Numbered from the stretch's first letter, positions 45,438-58,104 are shown. The stretch is DNA of 64,000 nt from Protopterus annectens (GCF_019279795.1 NC_056727.1:1205131356-1205195355), one strand, 5' to 3'. Notes: generated from the letters alone by a model not told the origin. Made by a program: numbers and translations.

Positions 45438-45597
45438 AAAAGACTGAAATGACGCCTGTCATGCGCATTAGTACCCTGACGACTGGCGTCAGTCTAAAGC
45501 CATGACCGACGTCAGCCTTATACTCTGGTATTCGGGCCGACTGGGACGCGGACTATACCCAATTGTCAGGACTGCAGCAAGGGAAGACGAAGAACAT
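45438..45597 (+). repeat. DIRS copy 2 right terminal repeat with extension
   Basis: 45438-45583 pairs with the left repeat. The extension GAAGACGAAGAACAT at the end has its complement in the internal region from 41572. Confidence 0.93.
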
Positions 45598-45664
45598 CCA
45601 GTCTCACTATTATGATCAGCTTGGTCCAGATTTCTTGCTCCATGAGGAGAGGTATGATTTTTGG

Positions 45665-46200
45665 TATTTTATAACCTGTTGCACTTTTAGTCAAATTTCA
45701 GGTTACCATCAATTGTCATGCCTAGTAGTGTAGTATTGGGGGTGAATTTTACAGAGATATTATCTAAGGCTATTATTGAGAAATTGTGATGGAGGTGGGT
45801 AATGGCTTTTGAGAGGAATACAAGCAGCTTTTTTTTTTTTTTTTTTTTTTTTTAAGGAGTGACAAAGCTGAGAGTTAAGCCGGCTTTCAACTGATAAATG
45901 AATATATCTGTGGTACTGGCTGTACTGATTAAAGTACAGTTGTCTGCATACTGTAGGAGGGATTCTTGCCAATTGGCAGAGTGGAGGTTTGTAAATGTTT
46001 AAAAGCACAGGCCCTAGTACAGGATCTTGAGGATGCCTGTTTTGACAGGTGGAGGAGGAAAAGTAGCAGGATTTCATTCATTTAACAGACCTGGGACTGT
46101 TGGAAAAGCAGCTGGAAAACCAGTCGGAGGTGGTATTTGATAAGCCAAGTGAAGAGAGTTGTTTTAGAAGTAGGCTATGGAAATGGTATCGAACAAATTG
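45665..46200 (-). pseudogene. L2-like LINE RT, 5' part
   Basis: The minus-strand frame 46077-45760 has QDPVLGPVLLNIYKPPLCQL, resembling the QGSVLGPLLF motif of RT. It continues across the MITE to 40937-40300. Poly-T at about 45829-45853 interrupts. Confidence 0.6.
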
Positions 46201-46718
46201 GAGATCCAGAAACATGACAGATTAGTATTTTAGATATGGTGATCCAGAACTGTCTAGAGTTTTTGTAACATCTGTTCTGCAAATCAATAATAAAGCTCCT
46301 TGTCAAGTCGTATCTGGCATTTGGCTTCATTTGTATGTAATTATACTGTTGAAGACAGTTTCCCATTTCATTTTTGAGCCATGCCTTCCAAGATCTCTAT
46401 TTCTCGTTAAAGGAAAACCCCACCCAAGAAATTAAAAAAAAAACTTTCACTCTTGTTTCCTGACCTATTTTAACAACTCAAAATCACAAATCACCAATTG
46501 CTTTATTTGTAATTTTATCCTGTTTTCCGCAACATGGCTACCAATGGGGCTTGATGTATCAATGTGATCTTGTACTCCCTCAACCCTCTTTCCCATAATA
46601 CTTTGCAGGACTCCTCAACCCTCTTTCCCATAATACTTTGCAGGACTCTTGCCAGTGATAAGTAACAGTATTCTCATGCCAGTGACATAATGGGATTTGG
46701 GAGGGTCACTGTTATTTT
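46201..46718. repeat. Unassigned stretch with 35-bp tandem duplication (46578-46647)
   Basis: CCTCAACCCTCTTTCCCATA... is repeated in tandem as two 35-bp units (46578-46612 and 46613-46647), nearly identical. No coding sequence is recognised in the rest. Confidence 0.7.
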
Positions 46719-46914
46719 CTTTACCTTCTGTAAAAGGACTGCTTCTTTTCTGTCTCTAATCACCCTCATTTATGTTTGGCTCAGACCTTGTTTTATGCTA
46801 TACTTGGTTACTTTTCTGGCTATAGCCAAGTATAGTCTAAAACAAGGTCTGAACCAAACATAAATGAGGGTGATTAGAGACCGAAAAGAAGCAGTCCTTT
46901 TACAGAAGGTAAAG
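46719..46914. repeat. Foldback: 89-bp inverted arms with an 18-nt loop
   Basis: Left arm 46719-46807 (CTTTACCTTCTGTAAAAGGA...) and right arm 46826-46914 (its reverse complement) differ at only a few positions. The loop is 46808-46825. It may be the end of a foldback transposon or a recent inverted duplication. No TSD was found at the arm ends. Confidence 0.93.
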
Positions 46915-49900
46915 GGAATATTTCAGGTATTGTGCTGGAATCTGGTTAAGGGAGTGTTCAGTAATCTTGGGCCCAAAGTCGTATCTTCCTGGTGAAAAAT
47001 GCAAGGCTCTTTTCCATTATATTCTGTAGTTCTGACTTAATTGCTACTTGAAACTACACAGTCCATTTCTGTAGGAAAAATTTCAGATCCTTGGCAGGGA
47101 CATAAAACTGGGGAGGTAGACACTAGGTGACTTTATGAATTGCTTGAGGCATTAACAGAGACCAAAGGCTGGGTGATGGATGCATCTTTAAAGGAGTAGG
47201 ACAGGCCTGGTTTAAAAATGTAATGCACCATTGTAAGACTAAGAACTATGCAGGAGTAAGCATTCATGGTCTTCCTCTCAGCAATGTGTGTGGTTAGTAA
47301 TCTTGGTTCTTTGAGCATACCTGGTGAAAAGTAATGGCCGTTTAGTCTCCATCTGTTAACTTTAAGGGTAAATGTGAATGACCATTGCGGGACTATTTTG
47401 CTGTACTTGTGTGACAAGTATATAGTGTACTGGAAAGGCTAAGGCTCTCCTGTTGGTATATGGATAAACAAGGTGAAAAACTACTGTTGACCAGTTTGGG
47501 GCTGCAATGATGAGTTGTGTGTGCTTACTACGTAAACTCTTCTTCCTTTTACTTCTCTCCCTCACTTTCCTCGTGCTTTTTAAGACCATTTCTGGCATAA
47601 AATCTGTCAGAGTGAAGGCTTAGATGCAAGCTCCTGCTCCCCCTTTGTTTAAAGTGCACTTAGTTCTAGTGCCCAACTGCATGGCATCTTGGAACAAAAG
47701 GTGAATATCTGGCGATTCTCTTGGGCTGCATTGGGTAGCCCCACTTTTAAGATATCTAAAAAGAGGCTGACACATCTATAATACATTCATGTAGGCCATA
47801 CCATGAACTCCCTCTATCATTTTCTAGAGTTCGTTAGGCTAATATGCAAGTATAAGTCACTCAGAACTGCAGAGTAACTTTTTATTTCCAGACACCAGAC
47901 CATCTTAGTCTGCACAAGGGATGTAAATGGGCTTACCATATTTGATAATGTGCACCATCACTGTTGTCATGTCTGTCACAATTTGAAGTGTCCTCTAATT
48001 CAAGCCAAACTAGAAAACTAGCATGCCATTCTAGATGGCTACACATTACTTTAGGCCCACCCCTTTTTTCGTCAGGGCCCATTTTGTCAAGTCACAGTAA
48101 GCTGACATGTGTTCCATAATATGAATCTAATGAAGCACTCAGTTCAACTGCAGCATACTTCAGAATATGTGAAAAAGTTCTTACAACTATGGAGAAAAGG
48201 GAAGGATATTTTTCATACAACCAGTGCTTCCATTTTCTATGGTGGCATGACAGAATTACAAGTAAAAGGGTGTGAGGAAGCACAACCCATTAAAGAGGCA
48301 TATAGGGGGACCTTCTCCCTCACAAAAAAAAAATACTGACACTTACCTTTAGAAATTATGCTCTTGTTATAAAAGATTACAAATTTTCTGTTAATGTTTT
48401 AGGAAAGATGGCTCTGGGTGTGATGGACTAGCAGGGAATGTGCTTTCAACATGGCAAGAGTCAGTAACAGAATCAATGCTGAGACTGGAAAACACACAGT
48501 AATTTGGAGTGATATCTTTCCAATTCCGGAAATGGAGAACAAACTCTGAGCTACTCAGGTACAGGTCAAATTAACATATCAAGCTTCTGCTATTTCCCTG
48601 GCAAGACAAATGAGAGTCCCAGGCTCGTGGAAATACTACCCCTGGAATTCATTGGTTGTTGTAGGGATCAGGTGCAAGACATCAATGGACTGTGTGTATT
48701 AATCTTAGACCTTACTTATGTATAGTCTAGCATTTGCAGCCATAAAGGGTTCATGACTACATGTACTCTAATCCCTTGAGAAAATGTACACATCTGCTTG
48801 ATGCTTGGGAGGCATCTGTTTATATGCTGATGGCAGACATTAGGGAAAGGGCAGTGCTTACTAGTGAACCCCCACGTCAAGTATTGCCTGCATCCCTGGA
48901 ATCACATATCTGTTGCAAGCCTACCTCCATGAATGGCACTAGTACGCAAAATACACAGGCTGAGAATAATACGTATTACTTCCCCCAGAAAGTGTTCCTG
49001 TAAGACTTCCAGCCATGGAAATGGCCAATAAAATCTGGCACCCTCTTACACAAATACTATAACAATAGCTAACCTGTGTTGGAGCTGCTGTTAATCACAG
49101 AAGCGAATGCCTGCGAGCCAAGTGTATCCATTCAATGGCTCAATATGACATACTTGACCAGAGGCAAACGTGTGGCAGCTGTACAGCATTTATTGTCAGA
49201 CACCGTCATGACAGCAACAAAACAGTGTTGCGAATATAAAGTATTGATGTTAAATAAAATATTAAAAAGGTCTACAACTACTTGTGGAAATACTGCTGGA
49301 TGCAATGGAAAACTGTCTGCTGCATCACATTTCTTAACGTTGGACTTTGAGGCCACTGCTGTGAAAAAACTTAGGCTGCCAATTTCATTTTGCACCTTGT
49401 GTGATGCAACAGATGCAGCAATATGGCCTTTCATTACTGTATGGTATGAATAACCACTTTCATATATGGGTTAAACTCTCATTGTCTTAGCTTTCTTTGA
49501 GCTGGAGAATGTACCAGCTGCTTTCTGCAAGTCGAGTCTTATTCCCAAATGTAGCAACATCTTTACTCAACTACTTAGAGGAAAACTTCAAAGCTGACCA
49601 TTTCCATGCATCTGCAATGCGATACTTATGAACACTGCAACGTAATAGCCACCAAATCTGTGGACTGTGTTTATCTCTGCAAAAGCCAATTGCCAAGATG
49701 CCAAAACACTGTTGAGGGATGGCACAAAAGGGTGTGTTAACTAGGAAAAGAAATGTGGATGTCAACACAGTCTTTCAAGTTTTGCAGGGTGAACAAAACA
49801 AGGTGGAGAGAATTCATAAGCTTATCACTACACGACCGCCTGGGACACAGACATGTTGCCTTATGAGACATAGAACAGAGAGTCTTCTTGACCTTGTAAA

Positions 49901-50008
49901 ACATCATATGGATCACTCACTGTTGGATGTTCTACACAAACGTGTTTGACTGTTTCACTACGGGATGTTTGATAGTATAGTGCAGAACTGGGCACCACTT
50001 ATCAATAA
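46915..50008. other. Unassigned stretch of about 3.1 kb
   Basis: Nothing recognised. The longest frame (49076-49453 plus, 125 aa) has no known motif, no promoter context and no splice evidence. Confidence 0.5.
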
Positions 50009-50009
50009 T

Positions 50010-50920
50010 CTTGAGGTAATGTCACAACTGCCTCATGTACACAGACAACCCTCTCCTCCTCCCAACAAATTCCAACAAATGTGAGAGATGCAACCATATA
50101 GCCAAATTGGAGGCCAAGCTCTTTCAACTCAGTACTGGCATAACCAGTCAGGAGGAGAAGGAAACCACACTCACTACAATTCCAGTCTCACATAGACCTA
50201 CCACGACAGCAAACCAAACACAATCACACAAAAACATACTCGGAGGCTCTAAATAAAGATCTGCCTAAGCAGCAGAGACCTCCAAAGCAGACACCCAAGC
50301 AACAGCTACCCCAAAACAAAACACGTGCAACACATATCTCACAAAGCCAGTGTGCCGAACAGTCACAGCCCTTAAGACTAAACAACACACCTGATACACT
50401 TGTAATAGGAGACTATCGTCAGGCACACTGACATCCCGCTCACCAGGCTGAACAAGGAGAGGGTCACGGTGAGCAGCCTGTCGGGCGCTAGGATCCGCCA
50501 CATAACACAAGCACTCAGGTCACTCCAAGGCAAGTACAAATATGACTCAGTCATTGGCCATGCTGGTGTGAATGACCTGAGACGTACCTCCCTGGACTAC
50601 ATGGAGAGACAGAGGAGCTCTCTGAGCATGTAGCCCAGGCCGGTATGACCCTGACCTTGAGTAGCATCTTACCCTCACCAAGAATGATGCCACAATATGA
50701 AGACAAGATGATCAATTTCAACAATTGGCTTAAGTACTGGTGTCATACAAAGGAGATACAATGCCTGTCGGCTTGGGATGATATGCTCGACAAGCCACGA
50801 TGCTTTGCTAGGGACGGCTTGCACCCGTCACCCCTGGGATTTCGGATATTGGCAAAGGCTCTTGCTACCCCCATAGTGCCTTTTTTAGGCAAGGCTCAAA
50901 AGACAAGCCCACCTCCATAG
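50010..50920 (+). pseudogene. CR1 ORF1, copy D
   Basis: From LMYTDNPLLLPTNSNKCERC, with half the zinc ribbon remaining, through a linker to the esterase: the GDS serine is lost (VIGDYRQ). GHAGVNDLRRTSLDYME (Asn block), QYEDKMINFNNWLKYW and CFARDGLHPSPLGFRILAKA (DxxH block, with Asp and His) are readable. The C-terminus ends in KTSPPP at 50920. Many short shifts. Confidence 0.85.
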
Positions 50921-53690
50921 GTATCACAAGGGATAAGAAACTAAGAGTAATGCTACTCAACGCCAGAAGTCTAAACCTCAAGATGCACGCACTCGAAACT
51001 CTCCTTAGCATGGAGAACATCGATATCTGTGCAGTAACAGAAACCTGGTTCAGGGCTCCCGAGAGCACCCCAGCACTACCAGGTTATACCTCATACCATG
51101 CTTTTCGGCCCCAAAACTTGGACCAAACCACAAAAGGAGTGGGAGTATCGATATTCAAAGATACCCACACCTCCAGGTTGGTGGCAAAGCACGAAGCATC
51201 AGAGACTATCCATGTGCAACTAACAGTGGGTAAAACTGCCTTCCAGTTTATAGCCTGCTACAGACCACCCTCCCAAACCCAGGAACCCCACTCGGCCTTC
51301 CTGAGAACACTGGAAAATATGAAGGTCTCTCCAAACACCATTACATTGGGCGACTTCAACTACCCAAACAGACTGGGAGCATTACTCTAGCTCCAACACC
51401 CTAGCCCAAAGGTTCCTAGAATTTATAAACTCAAATGCTATGGAACAACTTGTTACCACTCCCACAAGAGGGGAAACATACTGGATCTGATCATCACCCA
51501 CATGGGGACTCTATGCTCCAGTCCAGAAGTGTATCCCTCACTGGTAAGATCAGACCATAAACTAATCTCACTGAATATTCACATCCCGACCCCACCCCCT
51601 GCCCAGAAAACCACAGTGAAAAACTTCTCTAAAGCAAATTTCACACTCCTCAAAACCGAGGTGGAATCCTTCAAAGCCCCCGGGCCTGTGGAAAATACGG
51701 CCCAGACCGCAGAATCCTTTATAAACGCATTCTATGAACACCTTCAGAAATGCATGGATCATGCGATCCCAAATAATACCAAGACCCAATCCTCCAAAGG
51801 CAGACGTCCTGTCTGGTGGACCCCAGCCATAAACAAACTATACAATAGAAGGAGGACGCTACTAAATGATAGAGCAAAATCCCAAAAAGGGAAGGCATCA
51901 CTGATCAGTATTAGCAAAAAACTATGGGCACTCATAACATTGTCTGAGGCCAGCTTCGAGAGAAAAATTGCACAGGACACTAAGGATAATCACAAGGCTT
52001 TCTTTAGTTGTGTTAGGAACCTGGGTGGTAATTCCCAGATATGCTCAGAACTAGTCCAAAATGACAAAAAAATACACCGAACCCACAGACATTGCCAACA
52101 TCCTAGCTGACCGGTTCAGCGCAAACTCCCCCCCCCCCCAACAAAAGGGCAAATATCTGTCCCAGCAGAGTGCTGCCCCCCTGACATCTCAGATGCTCAG
52201 GTAAGAGCCGCCTCTCCAAAGCAAAAACACAGCATCAATGGGACCAGACGGTGTCCCGGGCTGTGTCCTACATGAACTCCAAGAAGAGCTAAACCCAAAC
52301 ATAAAACTACTGTTCAATCTCAGCCTTACTACAGGATATGTGCCCAAAGAGTGGCGTACAGCAACAGTGGTCCCTCTCCATAAAGGTGGTGCCTCAATGG
52401 ATCCTGGAAACTATCGCCCCATAAGCCTGACTAGCTTGGTCTGCAAAGCTATGGAAAGGATCATCATGGACCTCAAAGATATTAGGGACCTACAGACACT
52501 GGATCCTACCCAGTTCGGCTTTAAGGGCAGATCCTGCCATCTTAAACCTGGTCAATTTCTTTGAAACAGTCACCAAGGCCATTGACGAGGGGAAGGTGGT
52601 CCACACAGCCTACCTGGACCTTGCAAAAGCCTTCGATACAATACCCCACTCGGGCATTAAAGATGAGCTCACCAGCTTAAATATAAACCCCTATGTCACT
52701 AGATGGATTGCAAACTGGCTCAAGGACAGAACCCACATGGTTAGAATTGCTGGAGCCATGTCAGACTCCAAACCAGCTACAAGTGGTGTCCCACAAGGCT
52801 CAGTCCTGGGACCTCTCTTGTTTGGTATATATTTCTCGGAGATACAGGCCAACACGGAAGGATTGTGGCTGACCAAGTTCGCAGATGACTGCAAACTGGG
52901 CGCCATAATCGACTCTCCAGACGACACAAGCATCCTCCAAAAGGGCCTCATAGAAACAGACAACTGGTGCCAGAGCCATGGCCTCAAGCTAAATGCCAAA
53001 AAGTGTATAGTCATCCCCTTTGGCAAAAACAAAGTGCCCACAAATTACCACATAGGTGGTAATCCATTAAGTACAGAAGTAGTAATTAGGGACCTGGGGA
53101 CCCAAGTTGATAGCAATCTCTCATTTGACAACCACGTGGCCAAAGTGGTTAGAAAAACATTTTATATAGCCCACCTAATCATGAAGGGATTCACATCTAG
53201 ATCAGGGGAGGTCATCGTGCCTCTTTACTCATCCCTCATCAGGCCCATAATGGAGTACAATGCCCCTTTTGGGGTGTACCTTACCAGACACCTGCAGCAA
53301 CTGGAAAGACCCCAAAAGTACCTCACCAAGAGGATTAAAGGGCTCAAACAGATGCCATATGCTGCCCGGTTAAAGAAACTCCAGCTCTACTCAGTGGCAA
53401 ACCACCTGTTCAGAGGCGATCTGTGCCTGACATATAAAGCCATGTCCAACCCAGAATTAATGGACATGCTGCACCTCAGAAAATCCAAATCCCATCAAGC
53501 TACGCACTCGAGATACTTTAACCTCAGCACTGAAATAAATAGGACATGCTGGAGGGACAGATTCATAACCCAGAGGCTCCCTTCACTCTGGAATAAAATC
53601 TCAGTCCAGGTTAGGCAGAGTCCCTAATTGACTCTCTTCAAGAGGAATCTTGATGAGTGGATGGGAGATCATAGGTTTACCCCGGGGTAT
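50881..53690 (+). pseudogene. CR1 ORF2 endonuclease-RT, copy D
   Basis: 50950-51390: MLLNARSLNLKMHALETLL, ICAVTETWFRAPESTPALPG, ACYRPPSQTQEPHSAFL, LGDFNYPN, broken at a 2-nt deletion (51369 region). 51502-52110: SDHKLISLNIHIPTPPPAQK and WWTPAINKLYNRRR. 52238-52564: MGPDGVPGCVLHELQEEL, NYRPISLTSLVCKAMERII. 52596-53627 (343 aa, the longest open frame in the window): TAYLDLAKAFDTIPHSGI, SGVPQGSVLGPLLFGIYF, LTKFADDCKLGAIID (catalytic FADD intact), and the LQQLERPQKYLTKRIKGLKQ region. Three or four frame changes separate it from an intact gene. Confidence 0.92.
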
Positions 53691-53847
53691 CACTTCTGTG
53701 TCACTGTTAGACAGAGGCACAGTATACTAACCTCGAAAAAGGGCATAACAAAATTAATTTAAAATGAGTGGCGAAAGCCAAACACATTCTAGCTAGGCTT
53801 ATAAATGCCCTAGGGCAGATAGCCTAGTATGAACCTATGAACCTATA

Positions 53848-55544
53848 CATTGCGATGGAAATGGTCAAGTAATACCTCACTTGTTCTGTGATACTTTAAG
53901 TGCAGCTACCCTTTTTGCTCTTCATTCACTTTCCACTGGCACCGCCTAGTTTTTTTTTTTCTATGCGTGTCTAGCTTCAACATACAGCATTTAGGTGCTT
54001 CCTCATATTACTACATATTAACTTGCTCTCTTCTTCTCGATACTGTCCCATGCTGAACCACTCTCTTACTCATTCGCTGACCCATCTTCTTGCCCAGTTA
54101 GCATTTCCTTGTTGCATTTCTCTCTCTACTTCTCCCATTCCTTCAATGCACATCTCTGCATTGCTTATATGCCATTGATTACTTGGTCAGCAGACTGTTT
54201 AGCTTCCATGTGTTTTGTGATATTGCGGCACTTTGACCTTTGTCATTCTTCTTTCACCATCAACATTTTTGCTGTTGAATTGACATGTATCCCAGTTTTA
54301 CTTCTTGAGACGGTCTTGTTGAAGGCAATAAAACTATTGCAAACAAAGTGAATCTATTCCAAAGACTTAATAGAGAACTCTATAGGAAGAACATGGATAG
54401 CAACATTACATAAACTGGCAAATACTAATTGTGGACCGCAAAGTTTATTTTTATTCTTTTAACTAGCAAAATACAGAAACTACAGGCATTTTCCTTACTA
54501 GATCTTTGAAGGGGAACGTTTAGCTAGAATATGCAAATTTGACAACTTTCCAAGTGTGTGGAATGGAATGCCTGGACAAGAAATGTCTGGAACTTAAAGG
54601 ACTACAGTTAAATACAGATCAGAATACTGCACTTTAAAGCACTGACCCTGCCTTCATAGGCTACTTAAAAACACAGGGACACACAACATGGTTACTATAA
54701 CTAAACTGGAGGAAGAATAATTCATTTATGATGCCTAAGCCATGTCAAAGGGGTTCAAACTTCTCTGGAAGGAGGAAGAAAATACGTCAGTTGCCCTCAT
54801 GGCCATTTTGGGGTATAGGAAATGAAGATATACAGCAAGAAACATAGCAACTCTGAGGCATCAATAGTACATAGAATGATCAGGATATGATGAAAATACA
54901 TTCTTCCAATTATGGGATAGAGTGCTCCAATTACATTTCAATTACCCTTGTATTCATAATTTCATACTTACTAGCTGCACACTACAATACCTGCAGTTTT
55001 AAACTTCTTGCACATTATCAATTCAGGGAGTAGACTTGTGCCAGTTTATTCTGACTGGTAGAGATTTGCTCAATAATCTCCACCTCCATTCCATTAACTC
55101 TCAATCCAGAGGCCAAGGAAGAATGTTAAATATCCACACCAACTTAACATCCCATGGGGTTACAGAAATGCAAGCAATATACATTTTTTTCTTTTCTTTG
55201 ATTTTTGTTAAAATACATTTCCTGTATCAGTGAAGAAAATGTTATATGCTTACTAAAAATATTTTTTTATTCCTGAACTTAACTGCATAAACACTACTGA
55301 ACCATGCGCAAAAATCTCAGTATCACTGGAAAACAGTAAGATGCTCCAGCCCATAAAATATACAATATGGCTCAATGTTCCTCCACCAAACCCTATATGT
55401 AGAATAATCCTGGCTGATTAAGGATAGTCATCTCTCTTACTTAAAATGTTATACTCTGAATGAATAATCCTCAAAGTTTTCCAGTACCTTTTTGAACAAA
55501 AGCAATCGTATCACCACAATTCCACTTAAGAGCCTGGCAGCATC
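53848..55544. other. Unassigned stretch
   Basis: No recognised coding or repeat structure between CR1 copy D and the relic at 55545. Confidence 0.5.
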
Positions 55545-57240
55545 AGATTAGCTTTCCTTAATGTCACAAGCCTAAACAATAAAACGTGCATCTTAGAGGC
55601 TTTCATGTCCCTGGATGATGCCATGCTCCATGTTTGGCCCAAATGTTAAGTGACGATGCAAAGATCTACTAAGCAGTTTTCAGACTAAAAGTCAAACTAC
55701 TGACCAAGGAAGAGAGTTCAGTTAGCCATAAAATGTTAAATGCCAAGTAAAGGAACCTGAAGATACAGAACCTTAACTGGTAATCAGATTGAAGATATCA
55801 ATTGTGGAGACCACCACCACTCAACTGACTTGTTTACAACACAAATGATTATACACTGGGTCTCCTCAAAATTGTTAATGCAAATTACTTGAGCAATGGG
55901 AATTAACCCCATTTGTGGAGGAACATACAAAATAGAAATGTTAACATGCCACCTTTTACCCCCTCTTATTAAAATTGGACCATACACAGTCAAATTTCTC
56001 GGAAGAACCAAGGTCAACCTTGTACCCAATAGATCCGGAGATGTTAGAAATAGTGACTAAAAAGTAAAATTGTTACCATCTGAAAATTTAATTCTTGTTT
56101 AAACAAACCTGTATCAAATAAATTTGTACTGGTCAATGACTCGCTTAATGGCTGCATTACCATTTACATACTTATTCATTATATTATTCATTATAAAGAA
56201 GGAAGAAATGTCACAACAATGAAATTAAACAAAATAAACAAAAGATTGACTTCACTGCCACCATAAAGTGTTGTCCTTAGTCACCAACAAAGCAGGCTTA
56301 GCCTAGCCCAAAAACAGCTTTCAAAAACAAAACAAAGACTTCAAACTCACTCCAGCTTGCTATAAAAGACTCAAGATTATTGTAAACCTTTTTGCAACTA
56401 TACAAAAGAAAATTAAGAATAGTATTACCTTTGGGGATCATGAAGTAAGTGCACTCTGAATCCAAGTGCATCACTAACATTCTTTCAAATAAATTTAACT
56501 CAAACATTCAGCAAGCCAGACCCACACAGCATGTCTAGCCACAATACGGGGATTGTGAATCTCCATACATTTCTCAAGACCAATTTATGGCACAGCCAAA
56601 GAGTTAAAGGAAAAAAAGGTTTTGTAGGACTACACAAAACCCCATTTTGTCTCATCAGCACTAAAAACCCTCAAAAGAGCCAATGCACATACTAAAGTGT
56701 CTCACCATTAACTTCAACTCTTAAATGTGACAAGAAAGTAAAACTGTTCCCGCAGTGAATGCGTAGCTGATCCAGAAACTACAGATACATCAGCCTTATT
56801 ACTATCATCTGCAAGCTATCGATATCAATTTGTCAGGGGAAATATCACATCTACTAAAACCTGGACACATTCAAGGAAGTCACAGCCACTCTAACAAGGG
56901 CATATTGTCTCATGCAGCCAATCTGAATCTTGCCAAGACATCGGATAACAGTCCGTACAATGGTACTTTAAATAAATTTAAAATCAAGGTTCACATAATC
57001 CACCGATTTAACTGAAGAGCTCTCCAAAAGAACAACTGCTCTAATGGAAGAGAGCCAAAAGTGTTTACTGACAATTTATACATTGAGAACTGTAGGGGTG
57101 TTTACCAAGAGAAGTTGTCCATTGGGGACTGTAAAGATTAGTACTTGGCCCTCTACCTTTTGGCATCTTTTTTTCAGATGCCTGGTTAGACAACAACCTT
57201 TGCGAGAGGATTTGGTTCAAAAATTCCATACTTCATTATG
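55545..57240 (+). pseudogene. Very old CR1 ORF2 relic
   Basis: IRLAFLNVTSLNNKTCILEAF near 55545-55607 aligns with RVMLLNARSLNLKMHALEAL. RT traces: NYRYISLITIICKLS near 56780, LDTFKEVTATLTRA near 56858 (for LDLAKAFDTI) and GVYQEKLSIGDC near 57093 followed by LGPLPFGIFFSDA-like text (for SGVPQGSVLGPLLFGIYF). Order and spacing fit CR1 but every frame is broken, so it is old. Confidence 0.6.
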
Positions 57241-58072
57241 ATCATAGGAAATACAAGGCAGCTCGAGTCTTGTGACCATTTACTCTTTGCTAGTACCCAC
57301 TCTTAGGCTGTGCCTTCTTTTTCAAGGAGGGCTCAGCCAATTAAGCCATAGGTGAATTTGAATACCAATCATTTAGTTCCTGAAGGAAGATAATGTAATC
57401 ACACTGTGATGATGCGAGGTATTGACAGCTATGCCAGGAGTAGGGCAGTGAATGTATAACAAATGCCATCATAGGTAGTTAGAGTTTTGTAAAGAATTAT
57501 ATGTCATTGGCATATCAAACTGATTTGTACAGATGTTGGTGTTAAAAATGTATTTGTAAAGTTGCTTGTGTTAAAAATGCCCTGCTGGACAGAAGAGAGA
57601 GATACATGTATGTTGGACAACTGATTAAATATATTTTAACAGGATAATAAAAGAGAAAAGGTTAATCTCAGTCCAGCTAACTCTGGAAAATAGTCTGAAA
57701 TTAAATTACTTGGTTTAAGCAATAAAGATTGTATCTTACAGTTCTGATATTAGTCAGAGACAAAATGTCTAAAAAGCAGGACTAGGAATCCTACTGTATA
57801 GTCCTTGGGGGTGAACTAATTGACACCCTAGAAGGGTGGAAGTTTTGAAATGGTTTTATAACTTCAAAATGCTAGAATGCATTTTACCAAAGTGTGGGTG
57901 TATGGTAACATATGCGAGATTCTGGTTCAGTTTCTAGTAAAGGGGGGCAAGTATAGGAACCAGAAGTCAGAATGACCAGATGTATGTGATGTCATTCTGT
58001 AATCCAGCATTGAAATTATGTTTTAATGCTAGATGAGACAAGTCTCAGGGCAGTGTTTTTGAAACCTGCCAC

Positions 58073-58104
<32 letters not shown>

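Larger units (their letters stand above)
41162..45597 (-). mobile_element. DIRS-type retrotransposon, copy 2, structurally complete
   Basis: 4436 bp with split inverted terminal repeats (shared parts 41205-41356 and 45438-45583), terminal extensions, an internal complementary region (41514-41612) and, on the minus strand, gag, RT-RNase H and tyrosine recombinase. There is no TSD, as expected for recombinase insertion. The element ends are defined by the internal complementary region, which joins the complements of both ends. Several shifts and a stop in RT-RH make the genes non-functional, but structurally it is the best-preserved element here. Confidence 0.95.
40938..45656. mobile_element. 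hAT-like MITE (about 283 bp without its insert), interrupted by DIRS copy 2
   Basis: The ends are inverted: CATACCTCTC at 40938 and GAGAGGTATG ending at 45656, with further similarity (GTCCAGAT near 40956 and ATCTGGACC inverted near 45630). An exact 8-bp TSD, ATTTTTGG, lies at 40930-40937 and 45657-45664, as expected for hAT. Taking out DIRS copy 2 (41162-45597) leaves 224 + 59 bp with no coding sequence. Confidence 0.8.
50009..53847 (+). mobile_element. CR1-clade LINE, copy D, 5'-truncated in ORF1
   Basis: Begins within ORF1 at CTTGAGGTAATGTCACAACT and is colinear with copy A through ORF1, ORF2 and 3' UTR to the tail TAGCCTAGTATGAACCTATG then AACCTAT (53824-53847), with two units of an ATGAACCT octamer. 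It is the best copy for reading the RT. Frames carry several small indels. Confidence 0.93.

Noticed and set aside
49076..49453. 125-aa open frame as a possible gene
   Set aside because: No motif, no splice or promoter context, and an open frame on the opposite strand of similar length.
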